A DNA stretch of 64,000 bases from Thermomonas alba. Its GTDB lineage: Bacteria; Pseudomonadota; Gammaproteobacteria; Xanthomonadales; Xanthomonadaceae. Below, piece by piece: positions 1 to 8,054 of the stretch. The position numbers and the translations under genes were made by a program. Positions within the stretch are counted from its first letter, which is position 1. Each line of letters opens with the position of its first letter. The stretch spans positions 310,001-374,000 of the forward strand of contig NZ_JAJOZU010000001.1 in assembly GCF_022419205.1 (NCBI RefSeq), given 5' to 3'. The notes beneath the pieces were generated by a model. That model was not told the origin of the DNA. It saw only the letters and a list, made by a program, of their open reading frames with translations, and ran no database searches.

Positions 1-2
1 GC

Positions 3-467
3 GCCGGGCTCAATTTTCGGGTAGGGACACTCTCAGACATTCAGGGCGATTGCTACATCGGAGACTATGTTCGCCTGCATAGCAATGTTCATATTGGGCA
101 GAAAAGTAAAATAGGGAACTTCGTTTGGATATTTCCTTATGTTGTACTCACCAATGACCCGCATCCTCCTTCGAATGAGCTAGTAGGAGTGGAGGTTGAT
201 GATTTTGCAGTGATCGCTACCATGTCGGTGATTCTGCCTGGCATCAGGATCGGTCAAGATGCTTTGGTTGGAGCTGGCTCAATAGTCAATCGGAATGTTG
301 AGCCTGAGTCTGTAGTGGTCGGTAATCCTGCAAAAAAAGTGGCAACCGTTCGAGAAATTAAGTCTAAAAAAGACGGGGGGGCGGTCTATCCTTGGCGCCA
401 CTATTTTGATCGCGGAATGCCTTGGCAGGGGATTGGGTATGATGCATGGCTCGCAAATAAAGAGTAG
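3..467 (+). CDS. Sugar O/N-acetyltransferase, left-handed beta-helix (5' end outside window)
   Basis: The frame is open from the left edge, so the N-terminus is missing; about 154 residues remain. Hexapeptide-repeat turns such as [17 protein letters not shown] and IGNFVWIFP mark a left-handed beta-helix acyltransferase that uses acetyl-CoA. It ends with the usual closing element [10 protein letters not shown]. The next two genes encode a 3,4-ketoisomerase and an aminotransferase, so by context this is probably the FdtC/QdtC-type N-acetyltransferase that finishes dTDP-Fuc3NAc or dTDP-Qui3NAc. In Xanthomonas WxcM the acetyltransferase and ketoisomerase are one protein; here they are separate and their genes overlap by 29 bases. 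Base composition is clearly more AT-rich than downstream, which hints at transfer. The exact sugar is not decidable. Confidence 0.8.
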   Translation, partial: AGLNFRVGTLSDIQGDCYIGDYVRLHSNVHIGQKSKIGNFVWIFPYVVLTNDPHPPSNELVGVEVDDFAVIATMSVILPGIRIGQDALVGAGSIVNRNVEPESVVVGNPAKKVATVREIKSKKDGGAVYPWRHYFDRGMPWQGIGYDAWLANKE

Positions 468-867
468 TGCCTGCCTGATTGAGCTTCCAAACGTGATTGA
501 TTCTAGAGGGAATCTGACGTTTGCGGAGTTTGAGCGCCATATCCCATTCCAGGCCAAACGCTACTTTATTGTTTATCAGGTTCCGCTTGTAGAGGTGCGT
601 GGTGAGCATGCTCATAAGCAATGCCATCAGTTTCTGATTTGTGTTCGTGGACGATTGTCTGTAATTGGCGACAATGGGTCATCCCAGGTGGAGTATGTTT
701 TGGATAGACCTAATATTGGCTTTTATATGCCGCCCATGACCTGGGGTACCCAGTACAAATATTCGCCCGATGCAGTGCTGCTGGTGTTCGCTTCGCATTA
801 TTACGATCCGGATGACTACATCCGGGATTACGACGAGTTCCTGAGACTGGTGCGGGGTGAGCAGTGA
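439..867 (+). CDS. dTDP-6-deoxy-hexulose 3,4-ketoisomerase (FdtA/QdtA/WxcM C-terminal type cupin)
   Basis: This is a 142-residue cupin of the WxcM-like/FdtA family. It includes the characteristic [12 protein letters not shown] segment with clustered His residues, followed by the jelly-roll strands [13 protein letters not shown] and the aromatic [16 protein letters not shown]. The family isomerises dTDP-4-keto-6-deoxyglucose to the 3-keto sugar. I chose ATG at 439 because GGCAGGGG lies just upstream; an in-frame TTG at 406 and ATG at 442 are alternatives. It overlaps the acetyltransferase by 29 bases in another frame, and its TGA overlaps the GTG of the aminotransferase gene. Whether the product has the xylo (FdtA) or ribo (QdtA) configuration cannot be read from sequence alone. 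It shares the lower GC of the first gene. Confidence 0.85.
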   Translation: MMHGSQIKSSACLIELPNVIDSRGNLTFAEFERHIPFQAKRYFIVYQVPLVEVRGEHAHKQCHQFLICVRGRLSVIGDNGSSQVEYVLDRPNIGFYMPPMTWGTQYKYSPDAVLLVFASHYYDPDDYIRDYDEFLRLVRGEQ

Positions 868-1955
868 TTCCGTTTCTTGATTTGAAAGCGCCGCATCAAG
901 AGTTGCAGTCGGAACTGGATGAGGTCTGGGCGCGGGTTCGGGATTCCGGCTGGTACATCCTCGGCCCCGAGGTCGATGCTTTCGAGCAGGAATATGCGGC
1001 CTATTGCGGCGCCCAGCATTGCGTGGGGGTTGCCAATGGCCTGGATGCCCTGCATCTGGCGCTGCGTGCGCTGGGCGTGGGTACCGGCGATGAGGTCATC
1101 GTCCCGTCCAATACCTATATCGCCACCTGGCTGGCGGTGAGCCAGTGCGGCGCGGTGCCGGTGCCAGTGGAGCCGGATCCGGCGACCCACAATCTTGACC
1201 CGGAGCGGGTCGAGGCGGCGATCACTCCGCGTACCAAAGTGATTCTGCCGGTCCATCTGTATGGACAGCCGGCCGACCTCGATCCGATTCTGTCGATTGC
1301 GCGCCGGCACGGCCTGCGCGTCCTGGAGGATGCCGCGCAGGCGCACGGCGCGCGCTACAAGGGCCAGCGCATCGGTGCGCATGGCGATGCCGTGGCCTGG
1401 AGTTTCTATCCAGGCAAGAATCTCGGCGCTCTGGGCGATGCGGGGGCGGTCACCACGAATGACCCGGAGCTCGCCGATCGCCTGCGCGTGCTGCGCAACT
1501 ATGGTTCGCGCGCGAAATACGTCAACGAGGTGCAAGGCTGGAACAGCCGGCTGGACCCGCTGCAGGCCGCCATCCTGCGCGTGAAGCTGGCGCATCTGGA
1601 CGAGTGGAATGCCCGCCGCGCGGAGATCGCCGCGCTGTACCTGCGAGAACTGGCGGATTGCGGCGTGGTGCTGCCGCAGGTGCCGGACTGGGCGCAGCCG
1701 GTCTGGCATTTGTTCGTGGTGCGGCATCCGCGCCGCGATGACTTCCAGCAGCGGCTTGCGCAGGCGGGCGTCCAGACGCTGATTCACTATCCCATCCCGC
1801 CGCACCGGCAGCAGGCCTATGCCGGATTGGGTCTCGCCGAAGGTGCGCTTCCCATCGCCGAGCGTCTGGCTGCCGAGGTGTTGAGCCTGCCGATGGGGCC
1901 GCATTTGCCGCATGCTGATGCCAAGATGATCATCGGGGCCGTCTCGGAATGCTGA
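864..1955 (+). CDS. DegT/DnrJ/EryC1 family sugar aminotransferase (FdtB/QdtB type)
   Basis: This is a PLP-dependent sugar 3-aminotransferase of 363 residues, normal for the family. Visible landmarks are the N-terminal MIPFLDLK, the cofactor-phosphate region [17 protein letters not shown], Asp156 in [10 protein letters not shown], and the Schiff-base Lys185 in [13 protein letters not shown]. With the preceding ketoisomerase it should convert the 3-keto-6-deoxy sugar to the 3-amino sugar, using glutamate as donor. The start is GTG at 864, overlapping the previous TGA, with GGTGAG upstream. Neighbouring Fdt/Qdt-like genes support the role. Family membership is certain, the exact sugar is not. 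Confidence 0.9.
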   Translation: MIPFLDLKAPHQELQSELDEVWARVRDSGWYILGPEVDAFEQEYAAYCGAQHCVGVANGLDALHLALRALGVGTGDEVIVPSNTYIATWLAVSQCGAVPVPVEPDPATHNLDPERVEAAITPRTKVILPVHLYGQPADLDPILSIARRHGLRVLEDAAQAHGARYKGQRIGAHGDAVAWSFYPGKNLGALGDAGAVTTNDPELADRLRVLRNYGSRAKYVNEVQGWNSRLDPLQAAILRVKLAHLDEWNARRAEIAALYLRELADCGVVLPQVPDWAQPVWHLFVVRHPRRDDFQQRLAQAGVQTLIHYPIPPHRQQAYAGLGLAEGALPIAERLAAEVLSLPMGPHLPHADAKMIIGAVSEC

Positions 1956-2542
1956 TCCTCAAGATCCGTCGCAGGCTTGCGCTCGTTGCGATTCTGATAG
2001 TCCAGAAACTCAGGATTGCCTGGTATTTCCTGCTTTCGACAAATCGTGTATCGGGTCATCCGGTTCTGCATCAGCCTTTACAGGCAGCCGGAGCGGGCGT
2101 CATCAGCTTTGAATCCAGTGTCCGCCTTGGCGTGTTTCCATCGCCTGGCTTTCTGGACAGTTATGCCTATATCGAGGCGCGCAGTCCGAACGCCATGGTC
2201 ATTTTGGGTGCTGGAACCTGGGTCAACAACGGGTTTCGTTGCATTGCGGAGCACTCTTCGATCCGCATAGGCAGGGGTTGTCTGATCGGCGCCAATGTCG
2301 AGATACTGGACAGCGACTTTCATGGCATCGCACCTGCGGAGCGTGGTATTTCGAAACCTGAATGGGCAGCACCGGTCGTGGTGGAGGATAACGTTTTTAT
2401 CGGATCGAATGTCCGTATCCTCAAGGGCGTGCGGATTGGTGCGGGTGCCGTCATTGCCAATTCGGCGGTAGTGATTGCAGACATTCCGCCCATGGTCGTT
2501 GCGGCAGGAATCCCTGCGAAAGTCATCCGTCCGATTGCGTGA
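1949..2542 (+). CDS. Hexapeptide-repeat acyltransferase
   Basis: This 197-residue protein has a hydrophobic, basic N-terminal helix (residues 1-30) followed by left-handed beta-helix repeats ([50 protein letters not shown]). It closes with [14 protein letters not shown]. The pattern is that of the maltose/galactoside O-acetyltransferase family, with the conserved His in DSDFHGI as the likely catalytic base. In this locus it probably acetylates a sugar of the repeat unit or a nucleotide sugar. It could also be the N-acetyltransferase of the amino-sugar module, because two candidates flank the aminotransferase. ATG at 1949 overlaps the end of the aminotransferase gene. Confidence 0.82.
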   Translation: MLILKIRRRLALVAILIVQKLRIAWYFLLSTNRVSGHPVLHQPLQAAGAGVISFESSVRLGVFPSPGFLDSYAYIEARSPNAMVILGAGTWVNNGFRCIAEHSSIRIGRGCLIGANVEILDSDFHGIAPAERGISKPEWAAPVVVEDNVFIGSNVRILKGVRIGAGAVIANSAVVIADIPPMVVAAGIPAKVIRPIA

Positions 2543-2543
2543 C

Positions 2544-4052
2544 ATGAGCAATTCCTACCGCCAGATCCTGCGTTCCTCGTCCATCATCGGCGGGGCCAGT
2601 ATCATCAATATTGTGGTGGGCCTGCTGCGCATGAAGGCGGCGGCGCTATTGCTGGGGCCGGCGGGCGTTGGTTTGATTGGATTGCTGCAGAACATCCTGA
2701 GTACGGCATCCGGCATTGCCGGCTTGGGCGTGGGCAATGTGGGCACGCGTCAAATCGCGGAGGCTGCCGCCAGTGGAGAGGTGCAGGCAGTCGCCGCCAC
2801 CCGGCGTGCCTTGTTTTGGCTGACGCTGGCGCTGGCCGTGCTTGGTGCGCTGGTCGTATGGATGCTGCGCCAGGAGTTGGCCTGGCGTGTGCTGGGTGAT
2901 CGCGCATATGGGCGCGAAGTGGGCTGGCTGGCGCTGGGCGTGGGCTTGACGGTGGCCGCCGCTTCGCAAGCCGCGCTACTGAACGGAATGCGCCGAATCG
3001 GCGATTTGGCCCGCATCAGCATCGGCTCGGCGTTGCTGTCCACGCTGGTGGCGGTGGCGGCCATTGGGCGATGGGGCGAGCACGGAATTCTGGTTTTCGT
3101 GCTGGCGGCGCCTGTGGCCAGTTTTCTGCTGGGGCATTGGTATGTGGCCAAACTGGGCCGGCTACATGCGCCGCCCAGTCCAGTGTCAAGGTTGGCGGCG
3201 CAGTGGGGGACGATGCTGCGGCTCGGCCTCGCTTTCATGTTGAGTGGAGTGGTCGTCAACCTGGGGCAGCTGTGGGTGCGCACGCTCATTCAGCGCGAGG
3301 CGGGCGCGGAGGCGTTGGGGCATTTTCAGGCCGCATGGTTGATCAGCATGACCTATCTGGGGTTCGTGCTAGGCGCGATGGGGACGGACTACTACCCGCG
3401 GCTCACGGCGGTGATTCGCGACTCGCAGGCCGTGAACCGGCTGGTGAACGAGCAGACCGAGGTCGCGCTGCTGCTGGCTGGGCCGGCGTTCCTGACGCTG
3501 CTTGCGTTGGCGCCCTGGGTTGTCGAACTGCTGTATTCGCGGGAGTTTGCGGAGGCCGCTGCCATCCTGCGTTGGCAGGTGCTGGGTGATGTGCTGAAGG
3601 TGGCGGCATGGCCGTTGGGCTTTGTGATTCTGGCGGCGGGGGATGGACGTACGTTCATGCTGACAGAGTCGTTGGCGATTGGCGTGTTTTGCCTATTTGT
3701 GACGGGGTGGTTGCCTGTCATGGGCGTTATGAGCACGGGGGCTGCGTTTTGCGTGATGAATGCTGTACTGCTGCCATTGGTGTATTGGCTGGCGCGCCGG
3801 CGTACGGGGTTTCGCTGGCAGACGGGCGTGCGGCGCAGGCTCGAGCTGCTGCTGCTGGCATGCGCCGCAGTGGCGGGGGTGGGGGTGTGGTCGCAGGCCG
3901 CGGCTGCGGGTATTGGGGTGATGCTGGCGGCGGTGTTCGGGCTGGAGGGGCTGGCGCGGCTTGGTCACATGGCGGGGTTGACCGGCCCGGTCGGCCGCCT
4001 GGCGGCGCTCAGCCGCAAATTGATGGTGCGTAGTGGGGTGTGGCGTGGATAG
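2544..4052 (+). CDS. wzx: Wzx-type polysaccharide repeat-unit flippase
   Basis: This polytopic protein of 502 residues has about 12-14 hydrophobic segments and begins SNSYRQILRSSSIIGGASIIN, typical of the Wzx/MOP (O-antigen translocase, RfbX) superfamily. It should move undecaprenyl-diphosphate-linked repeat units from the cytoplasmic to the periplasmic face of the inner membrane. I chose ATG 2544, one base after the previous stop codon, over an upstream in-frame ATG at 2475 that would overlap the acyltransferase by 67 bases and add a non-hydrophobic extension. Together with the Wzy-like protein at 5489 it points to a Wzx/Wzy-dependent pathway. Confidence 0.9.
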   Translation: MSNSYRQILRSSSIIGGASIINIVVGLLRMKAAALLLGPAGVGLIGLLQNILSTASGIAGLGVGNVGTRQIAEAAASGEVQAVAATRRALFWLTLALAVLGALVVWMLRQELAWRVLGDRAYGREVGWLALGVGLTVAAASQAALLNGMRRIGDLARISIGSALLSTLVAVAAIGRWGEHGILVFVLAAPVASFLLGHWYVAKLGRLHAPPSPVSRLAAQWGTMLRLGLAFMLSGVVVNLGQLWVRTLIQREAGAEALGHFQAAWLISMTYLGFVLGAMGTDYYPRLTAVIRDSQAVNRLVNEQTEVALLLAGPAFLTLLALAPWVVELLYSREFAEAAAILRWQVLGDVLKVAAWPLGFVILAAGDGRTFMLTESLAIGVFCLFVTGWLPVMGVMSTGAAFCVMNAVLLPLVYWLARRRTGFRWQTGVRRRLELLLLACAAVAGVGVWSQAAAAGIGVMLAAVFGLEGLARLGHMAGLTGPVGRLAALSRKLMVRSGVWRG

Positions 4053-4947
4053 TAATCAAGAATGGCCGTTGGTGAGCTATGTGGTTTTGAGTTACAACCA
4101 TGCCCGTTTCATCCGTCAGGCGATTGATAGTATCCTTGCACAGGAATATCCGGCGATCGAGTTGATCGTCGTGGATGATGGTTCCACCGATGGTAGCCGA
4201 GAGCTGCTGCGCGGGTTGAGCAAAGAAAAAGGCTTTCGGTTGATCGAGAAGGAAAACGGCGGCGTAGTGTCGGCGCTCAATGCAGGCATTCCGGTTGCGC
4301 GTGGTGATTTCATCGTTCCGCACGCGTCGGATGATGTCAGCCATTCTGGGCGAACGCGTGCGCAGGTGGCAGCGTTGCAGGCGCTGCCGCAGGCTGGATT
4401 TACGGTGGGTGGGATTCGAAAAATTTCCGAAGATGGCGCCATTCTGGAGGAAAATCAGGCGATTGGGCCAAAAGTGTTCTGTTTCGATGATTTTCTGATG
4501 CGACGCGCCAGTGTGCCGGCTGTCTCGTGCATGTATCGCGCAGATGCGATCAGGGCGGCGTTGCCTCTGGATGAGAGTCTCTGTTTTGAGGATGTGCAAT
4601 TGTTTTGGGTGGTGACGGAGAAGGGTTGGCATTGCCTGCTGGATGATCGCATTTTGGCAGTTGACTACCGGATTCTTCCGCGCAGCCTTGGGCGTCAACG
4701 TAAAGTCAGGTTGTGGCGTGATTACCTGAAGTTTGTTCGACGCTATGAGGGGCGTCCTTGGTATGACTCGTTGTTGAGGGATGCGAAATCGGGTTTGTTT
4801 GTACAGCTTGCGATCGAACAGAAGCGGGACGCGCTCGGATTCCTGCGGGCGCATGCAAAGGATATTCGTCTGCCCTTGCTTCTTCGTGGGTGCGTACTGC
4901 TGTCAATGCCAGAATGGATCATTCGCCGCCTGCGGAAGAAGCACTGA
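4045..4947 (+). CDS. Family 2 glycosyltransferase
   Basis: This GT-A fold glycosyltransferase is about 300 residues long. The N-terminal Rossmann-like part carries VSYVVLSYNHARFIRQAIDSIL and the nucleotide-binding VVDDGSTDGS; HASDD is a likely metal-binding acidic motif. It should add a sugar from a nucleotide donor to the lipid-linked repeat unit on the cytoplasmic side. The start is uncertain. GTG 4045 overlaps the wzx stop codon and gives MDSNQEWPLVSYVV; GTG 4033 would add four residues. The stop overlaps the ATG of the next gene (TGATG). GC is lower than in its neighbours. Confidence 0.85.
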   Translation: MDSNQEWPLVSYVVLSYNHARFIRQAIDSILAQEYPAIELIVVDDGSTDGSRELLRGLSKEKGFRLIEKENGGVVSALNAGIPVARGDFIVPHASDDVSHSGRTRAQVAALQALPQAGFTVGGIRKISEDGAILEENQAIGPKVFCFDDFLMRRASVPAVSCMYRADAIRAALPLDESLCFEDVQLFWVVTEKGWHCLLDDRILAVDYRILPRSLGRQRKVRLWRDYLKFVRRYEGRPWYDSLLRDAKSGLFVQLAIEQKRDALGFLRAHAKDIRLPLLLRGCVLLSMPEWIIRRLRKKH

Positions 4948-5480
4948 TGCAAGCAATCGGTCTATATGCCTTTTCTCTCGTCGGTCAGCTGTTGCCGGCC
5001 ACGCGACTGTTTGGCTTCAAGCGCTGGCTGCTGCGTTTGGCGGGCGCGAAAGTGGGCAACAACGTCCGCTGCGCATCGAGTGCGCGGTTCCAGCTGACGG
5101 GGCCTTTGCAGATTGGCGCCGATACCTGGATCGGGCACGAGGTCCTGGTCGTGGGGGGCGATGCGCCGGTCGAAATCGGCGCATGTTGTGATATTGCGCC
5201 ACGCGTGCTGATCGCGACAGGCACTCATCAGATTGCGCCGCATGCAGCGCACGTGGCGGGTAAGGGATATTCGCTTCCTATCCGCATCGGCGATGGGTGC
5301 TGGATCGGCGCCGGCGCCATCATCCTGGGCGGCACCACGCTCGGGGCGCACTGCATCGTCGCGGCCGGCGCGGTCGTGCGTGGGCAGTTTCCTGAGCGGG
5401 TATTGATTGGTGGCGTGCCGGCGCGGGTCATCAAATCCATCGATGCGCTGACATCGCCTTCTGCAGATGCTATTGAGTAG
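4947..5480 (+). CDS. Hexapeptide-repeat O-acetyltransferase
   Basis: This 177-residue LbH acyltransferase has an N-terminal hydrophobic or basic helix (MQAIGLYAFSLVGQLLPATRLF, RWLLRLAGAKVG) and then repeats such as IGADTWIGHEVLVVGG and IRIGDGCWIGAGAIILGGTTLGAHCIVAAGAVV. It ends with VLIGGVPARVIKSI. A His in TGTHQI is the probable catalytic base. The most likely role is O-acetylation of the polysaccharide. ATG 4947 shares its A with the preceding TGA; a start at 4890 would overlap the glycosyltransferase by 58 bases and is not preferred. The acceptor sugar is unknown. Confidence 0.83.
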   Translation: MQAIGLYAFSLVGQLLPATRLFGFKRWLLRLAGAKVGNNVRCASSARFQLTGPLQIGADTWIGHEVLVVGGDAPVEIGACCDIAPRVLIATGTHQIAPHAAHVAGKGYSLPIRIGDGCWIGAGAIILGGTTLGAHCIVAAGAVVRGQFPERVLIGGVPARVIKSIDALTSPSADAIE

Positions 5481-5488
5481 GACTCTTT

Positions 5489-6886
5489 GTGCAACGACCG
5501 CATTCCGCATCTCTGACCATGAGCCTAGCGCCACGCCTGCGCGTGCGAGCGTTTCTTCTCATTGCGCTCGTGCTGTTGGCATTGCGTCTGGCCTCTTCGG
5601 CTACGGCAGGGGCGGCGTTTTTCCTGCTTGCCGCCTATGCCCTCACCGGTCGCGCCCAGGCCATTCAGGCATTGGCGCTGTCCTGGCTGTTCAGCATGCT
5701 CAATCCTGCGCTGTCACCCGAGGCGTCGATGGCCGCGCTTGGGCGCTATGCAGTGATCGCGGGGGCGGCGCTGTCGGTTCTGCTGCGTACGCGGCGCAGC
5801 AGAGATTCCAGCGGCGTTGCGATTCATCGCCTGGTGCTAGTCACCCTGTTGCTGGGCGCAGGCATCGTGGCGCATGCGCTACTGTTCAGTCCGATGCGGG
5901 ACGTTTCCGTGCTGAAGGCCATTTCGTGGACGGTTGCCTTCGCTACCCTGCTGTCGGCCTGGTCGGGCCTGGGTGAGAGTGCGCGCCAGCGTCTGGAACG
6001 CCAGTTATTCGCAGGGTTGACGGCGATCCTGCTAGCGAGCCTGCCGCTGGTGGCCAGTGGGCGTGGCTATCTGGTCAATGGCACCGGCTTTCAGGGCGTG
6101 CTGGCTCACCCGCAGACCTTCGGGCCGACGGTTGCGCTGCTGGCAGCCTGGCTGGGTAGCCGGATCGTGGCGGATCGCCGTCCTTCCTGGTGGCTGGTGG
6201 GGATGTTCGCGCTCTGCCTAGTCATGATCGTGTTGTCGGAAGCGCGCACGGCGGGCCTGGGGTTGTTGTTGGGTCTGTTATTTGCAGCGTTGACCGGACG
6301 CATCCTGGCGCGCAGGAAGCTGCGCGATTATCTGCCCGGCCTGCGCAGCCGACGGGTGCAGCTGGCGGTTGGGCTGGGGCTGCTCGCCGTGATCGCCGCT
6401 GGCCCTTTCCTGGGGCAGCGCGTGGGCACTTACTTGGCCAAGCGCAGTGGCACCAGCAATGTGGTTGAGGCCTACGACCGTTCCCGTGGCGCCAAAGTGG
6501 ACCAGATGTGGGACAACATCCGCGAACACCCGCTGCGCGGCATCGGGTTTGGCGTGGCGTCCGATCCGTTTGAAATGGAAGTGAAGCGCGACCCCGTGCT
6601 GGGCTTGCCCACGGGGGCGTCCATCGAGAAGGGGGTGGTGTATCTGGCCGTTTGGGAAGAGCTGGGCCTGCTGGGGCTGCTGGCCGTCCTCGTCTGGCTG
6701 TGGCTGCTGGTGCGGCGCGCGGCCCGCGCCGGTATGACGCCCCTCGCCGTGGGGTTGACGGCGCTGTTCATGAACTTCGGCGAGGCTACTTTGTTTTCAC
6801 CGAGCGGGATGGGCATGCTCAGCCTGATTCTGCTGGCGTGGGCGGCCACCGGGCGATCGTCGCGCAAGGGTCACGCACGTGGCTGA
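5489..6886 (+). CDS. O-antigen polymerase/ligase family membrane protein (Wzy or WaaL-like)
   Basis: This 465-residue protein has about ten hydrophobic segments and a large hydrophilic loop near residues 300-385 (GQRVGTYLAKRSGTSNVVEAYDRSRG, REHPLRGIGFGVASDP). That loop with HPLxGxGxG is typical of the O-antigen ligase/polymerase (Wzy_C) superfamily. In the locus it most likely polymerises flipped repeat units in the periplasm; ligation to lipid A-core is the alternative, and the two are hard to tell apart by sequence. The start may be GTG 5489 or ATG 5519 (MSLAPRL). Its end overlaps the next gene by eight bases. Confidence 0.8.
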   Translation: MQRPHSASLTMSLAPRLRVRAFLLIALVLLALRLASSATAGAAFFLLAAYALTGRAQAIQALALSWLFSMLNPALSPEASMAALGRYAVIAGAALSVLLRTRRSRDSSGVAIHRLVLVTLLLGAGIVAHALLFSPMRDVSVLKAISWTVAFATLLSAWSGLGESARQRLERQLFAGLTAILLASLPLVASGRGYLVNGTGFQGVLAHPQTFGPTVALLAAWLGSRIVADRRPSWWLVGMFALCLVMIVLSEARTAGLGLLLGLLFAALTGRILARRKLRDYLPGLRSRRVQLAVGLGLLAVIAAGPFLGQRVGTYLAKRSGTSNVVEAYDRSRGAKVDQMWDNIREHPLRGIGFGVASDPFEMEVKRDPVLGLPTGASIEKGVVYLAVWEELGLLGLLAVLVWLWLLVRRAARAGMTPLAVGLTALFMNFGEATLFSPSGMGMLSLILLAWAATGRSSRKGHARG

Positions 6887-8036
6887 GGTCTGGTTCTGGC
6901 AGACGGTGGTGACTCCGCACATGGCGGCCCTGGCGGCTGCGTGCGCGGCCGCGGGCCATCGCGTCACTTATGTGGCGCAGTGCGCGATGACGCCGGATCG
7001 CATCCAGCAGGGCTGGTCGGTTCCGGAAATCAAAGGGGTGGACGTGCGGTTGGCTGGCGATGCCGCGCAGATGCGCAGGGTGGCAAAGGAGGCGCCGCAG
7101 ACGGCCCATCACCTGTTCCAGGGGCTGCGCGGGAACGATCTGCTGGCCGTGGCGCAGCGCCAACTGCGCTGGCGCGGCATGCGCCAGTGGGTCGTTATGG
7201 AGGCCGTAGCAGATGCAGGGGCGCCTGGCCACATCAAGCGTGCCCTCTATCGCGCTCTGTTCCTGCGATATCGACGCGATCTTGCGGGCGTGCTGGCCAT
7301 TGGATGTGGCACCCGCGATTGGGTCGTGGCGCGGGGTATGCCAGCGCAGCGCGTCTTTCCCTTTGCCTATTTTTTGGGAGAACCAACAACCGGTTTCGAA
7401 TCATCATCGACAAGCAAGATGGTGGAGGAGAAGGCCGGGAAAAGCCCGTCATCTTGCGTACGGTTGTTGTTCGTTGGCCGGCTGATATCGCTTAAACGGG
7501 TCGATCTGTTGATCGAGGCCTTGCGTCGTCTGTTTGACGCAGGTTTTTCGGGGTTCTCTTTGGAGATCGTGGGAGATGGTCCGCTGAGGGAAGGCCTGCG
7601 GCAACAGGCGGCGTTCTTGGGCGATCGTGTGACGTGGCATGGCGCTGTGCCGATGCCGCAGGCGCGCCGACATATGGCGCAGGCGGATTGTCTGGTGCTG
7701 CCCAGCGATCACGACGGGTGGGGCGCGGTGGTGTCGGAGGCATTGATGGCCGGCACGCCTGTGATCTGCAGCGATGCCTGCGGCGCGGCGGAAGTCGTGC
7801 GCGCCAGTGGCGTTGGCGCTGTGTTTCCGGCGGGAGATGCGGCAGCGCTGGCGGAGTGTCTGAAATCTGTGCTCGAAGCCGGCGCGCAGTCGCCGCAAGC
7901 GCGGCAGGAGTTGGCGGCCTGGGCGCGTTGCCTTGGCGCCGAGGCGGGCGCCGATTACCTGCAGCGCATTTTTGCGTATATGGAAGGACATGTACCGAGG
8001 CCACGGCCGCCGTGGCAGACCAAGGAGAGGACGTGA
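6879..8036 (+). CDS. Family 4 glycosyltransferase (GT-B)
   Basis: This 385-residue GT-B fold retaining glycosyltransferase has a C-terminal donor domain with LLFVGRLISLKRVDLLIEALRRL and the EX7E-type segment EALMAGTPVICSDACGAAEVV. The N-terminal domain begins MAEVWFWQTVVTPHMAALAAACA. A less GC-rich linker (about 7380-7600) joins the two domains. The start is GTG 6879, overlapping the end of the membrane protein gene. It probably adds one sugar of the repeat unit; the donor cannot be told. Confidence 0.83.
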   Translation: MAEVWFWQTVVTPHMAALAAACAAAGHRVTYVAQCAMTPDRIQQGWSVPEIKGVDVRLAGDAAQMRRVAKEAPQTAHHLFQGLRGNDLLAVAQRQLRWRGMRQWVVMEAVADAGAPGHIKRALYRALFLRYRRDLAGVLAIGCGTRDWVVARGMPAQRVFPFAYFLGEPTTGFESSSTSKMVEEKAGKSPSSCVRLLFVGRLISLKRVDLLIEALRRLFDAGFSGFSLEIVGDGPLREGLRQQAAFLGDRVTWHGAVPMPQARRHMAQADCLVLPSDHDGWGAVVSEALMAGTPVICSDACGAAEVVRASGVGAVFPAGDAAALAECLKSVLEAGAQSPQARQELAAWARCLGAEAGADYLQRIFAYMEGHVPRPRPPWQTKERT

Positions 8037-8054
8037 CATGTCAGGGGTGAGGGA

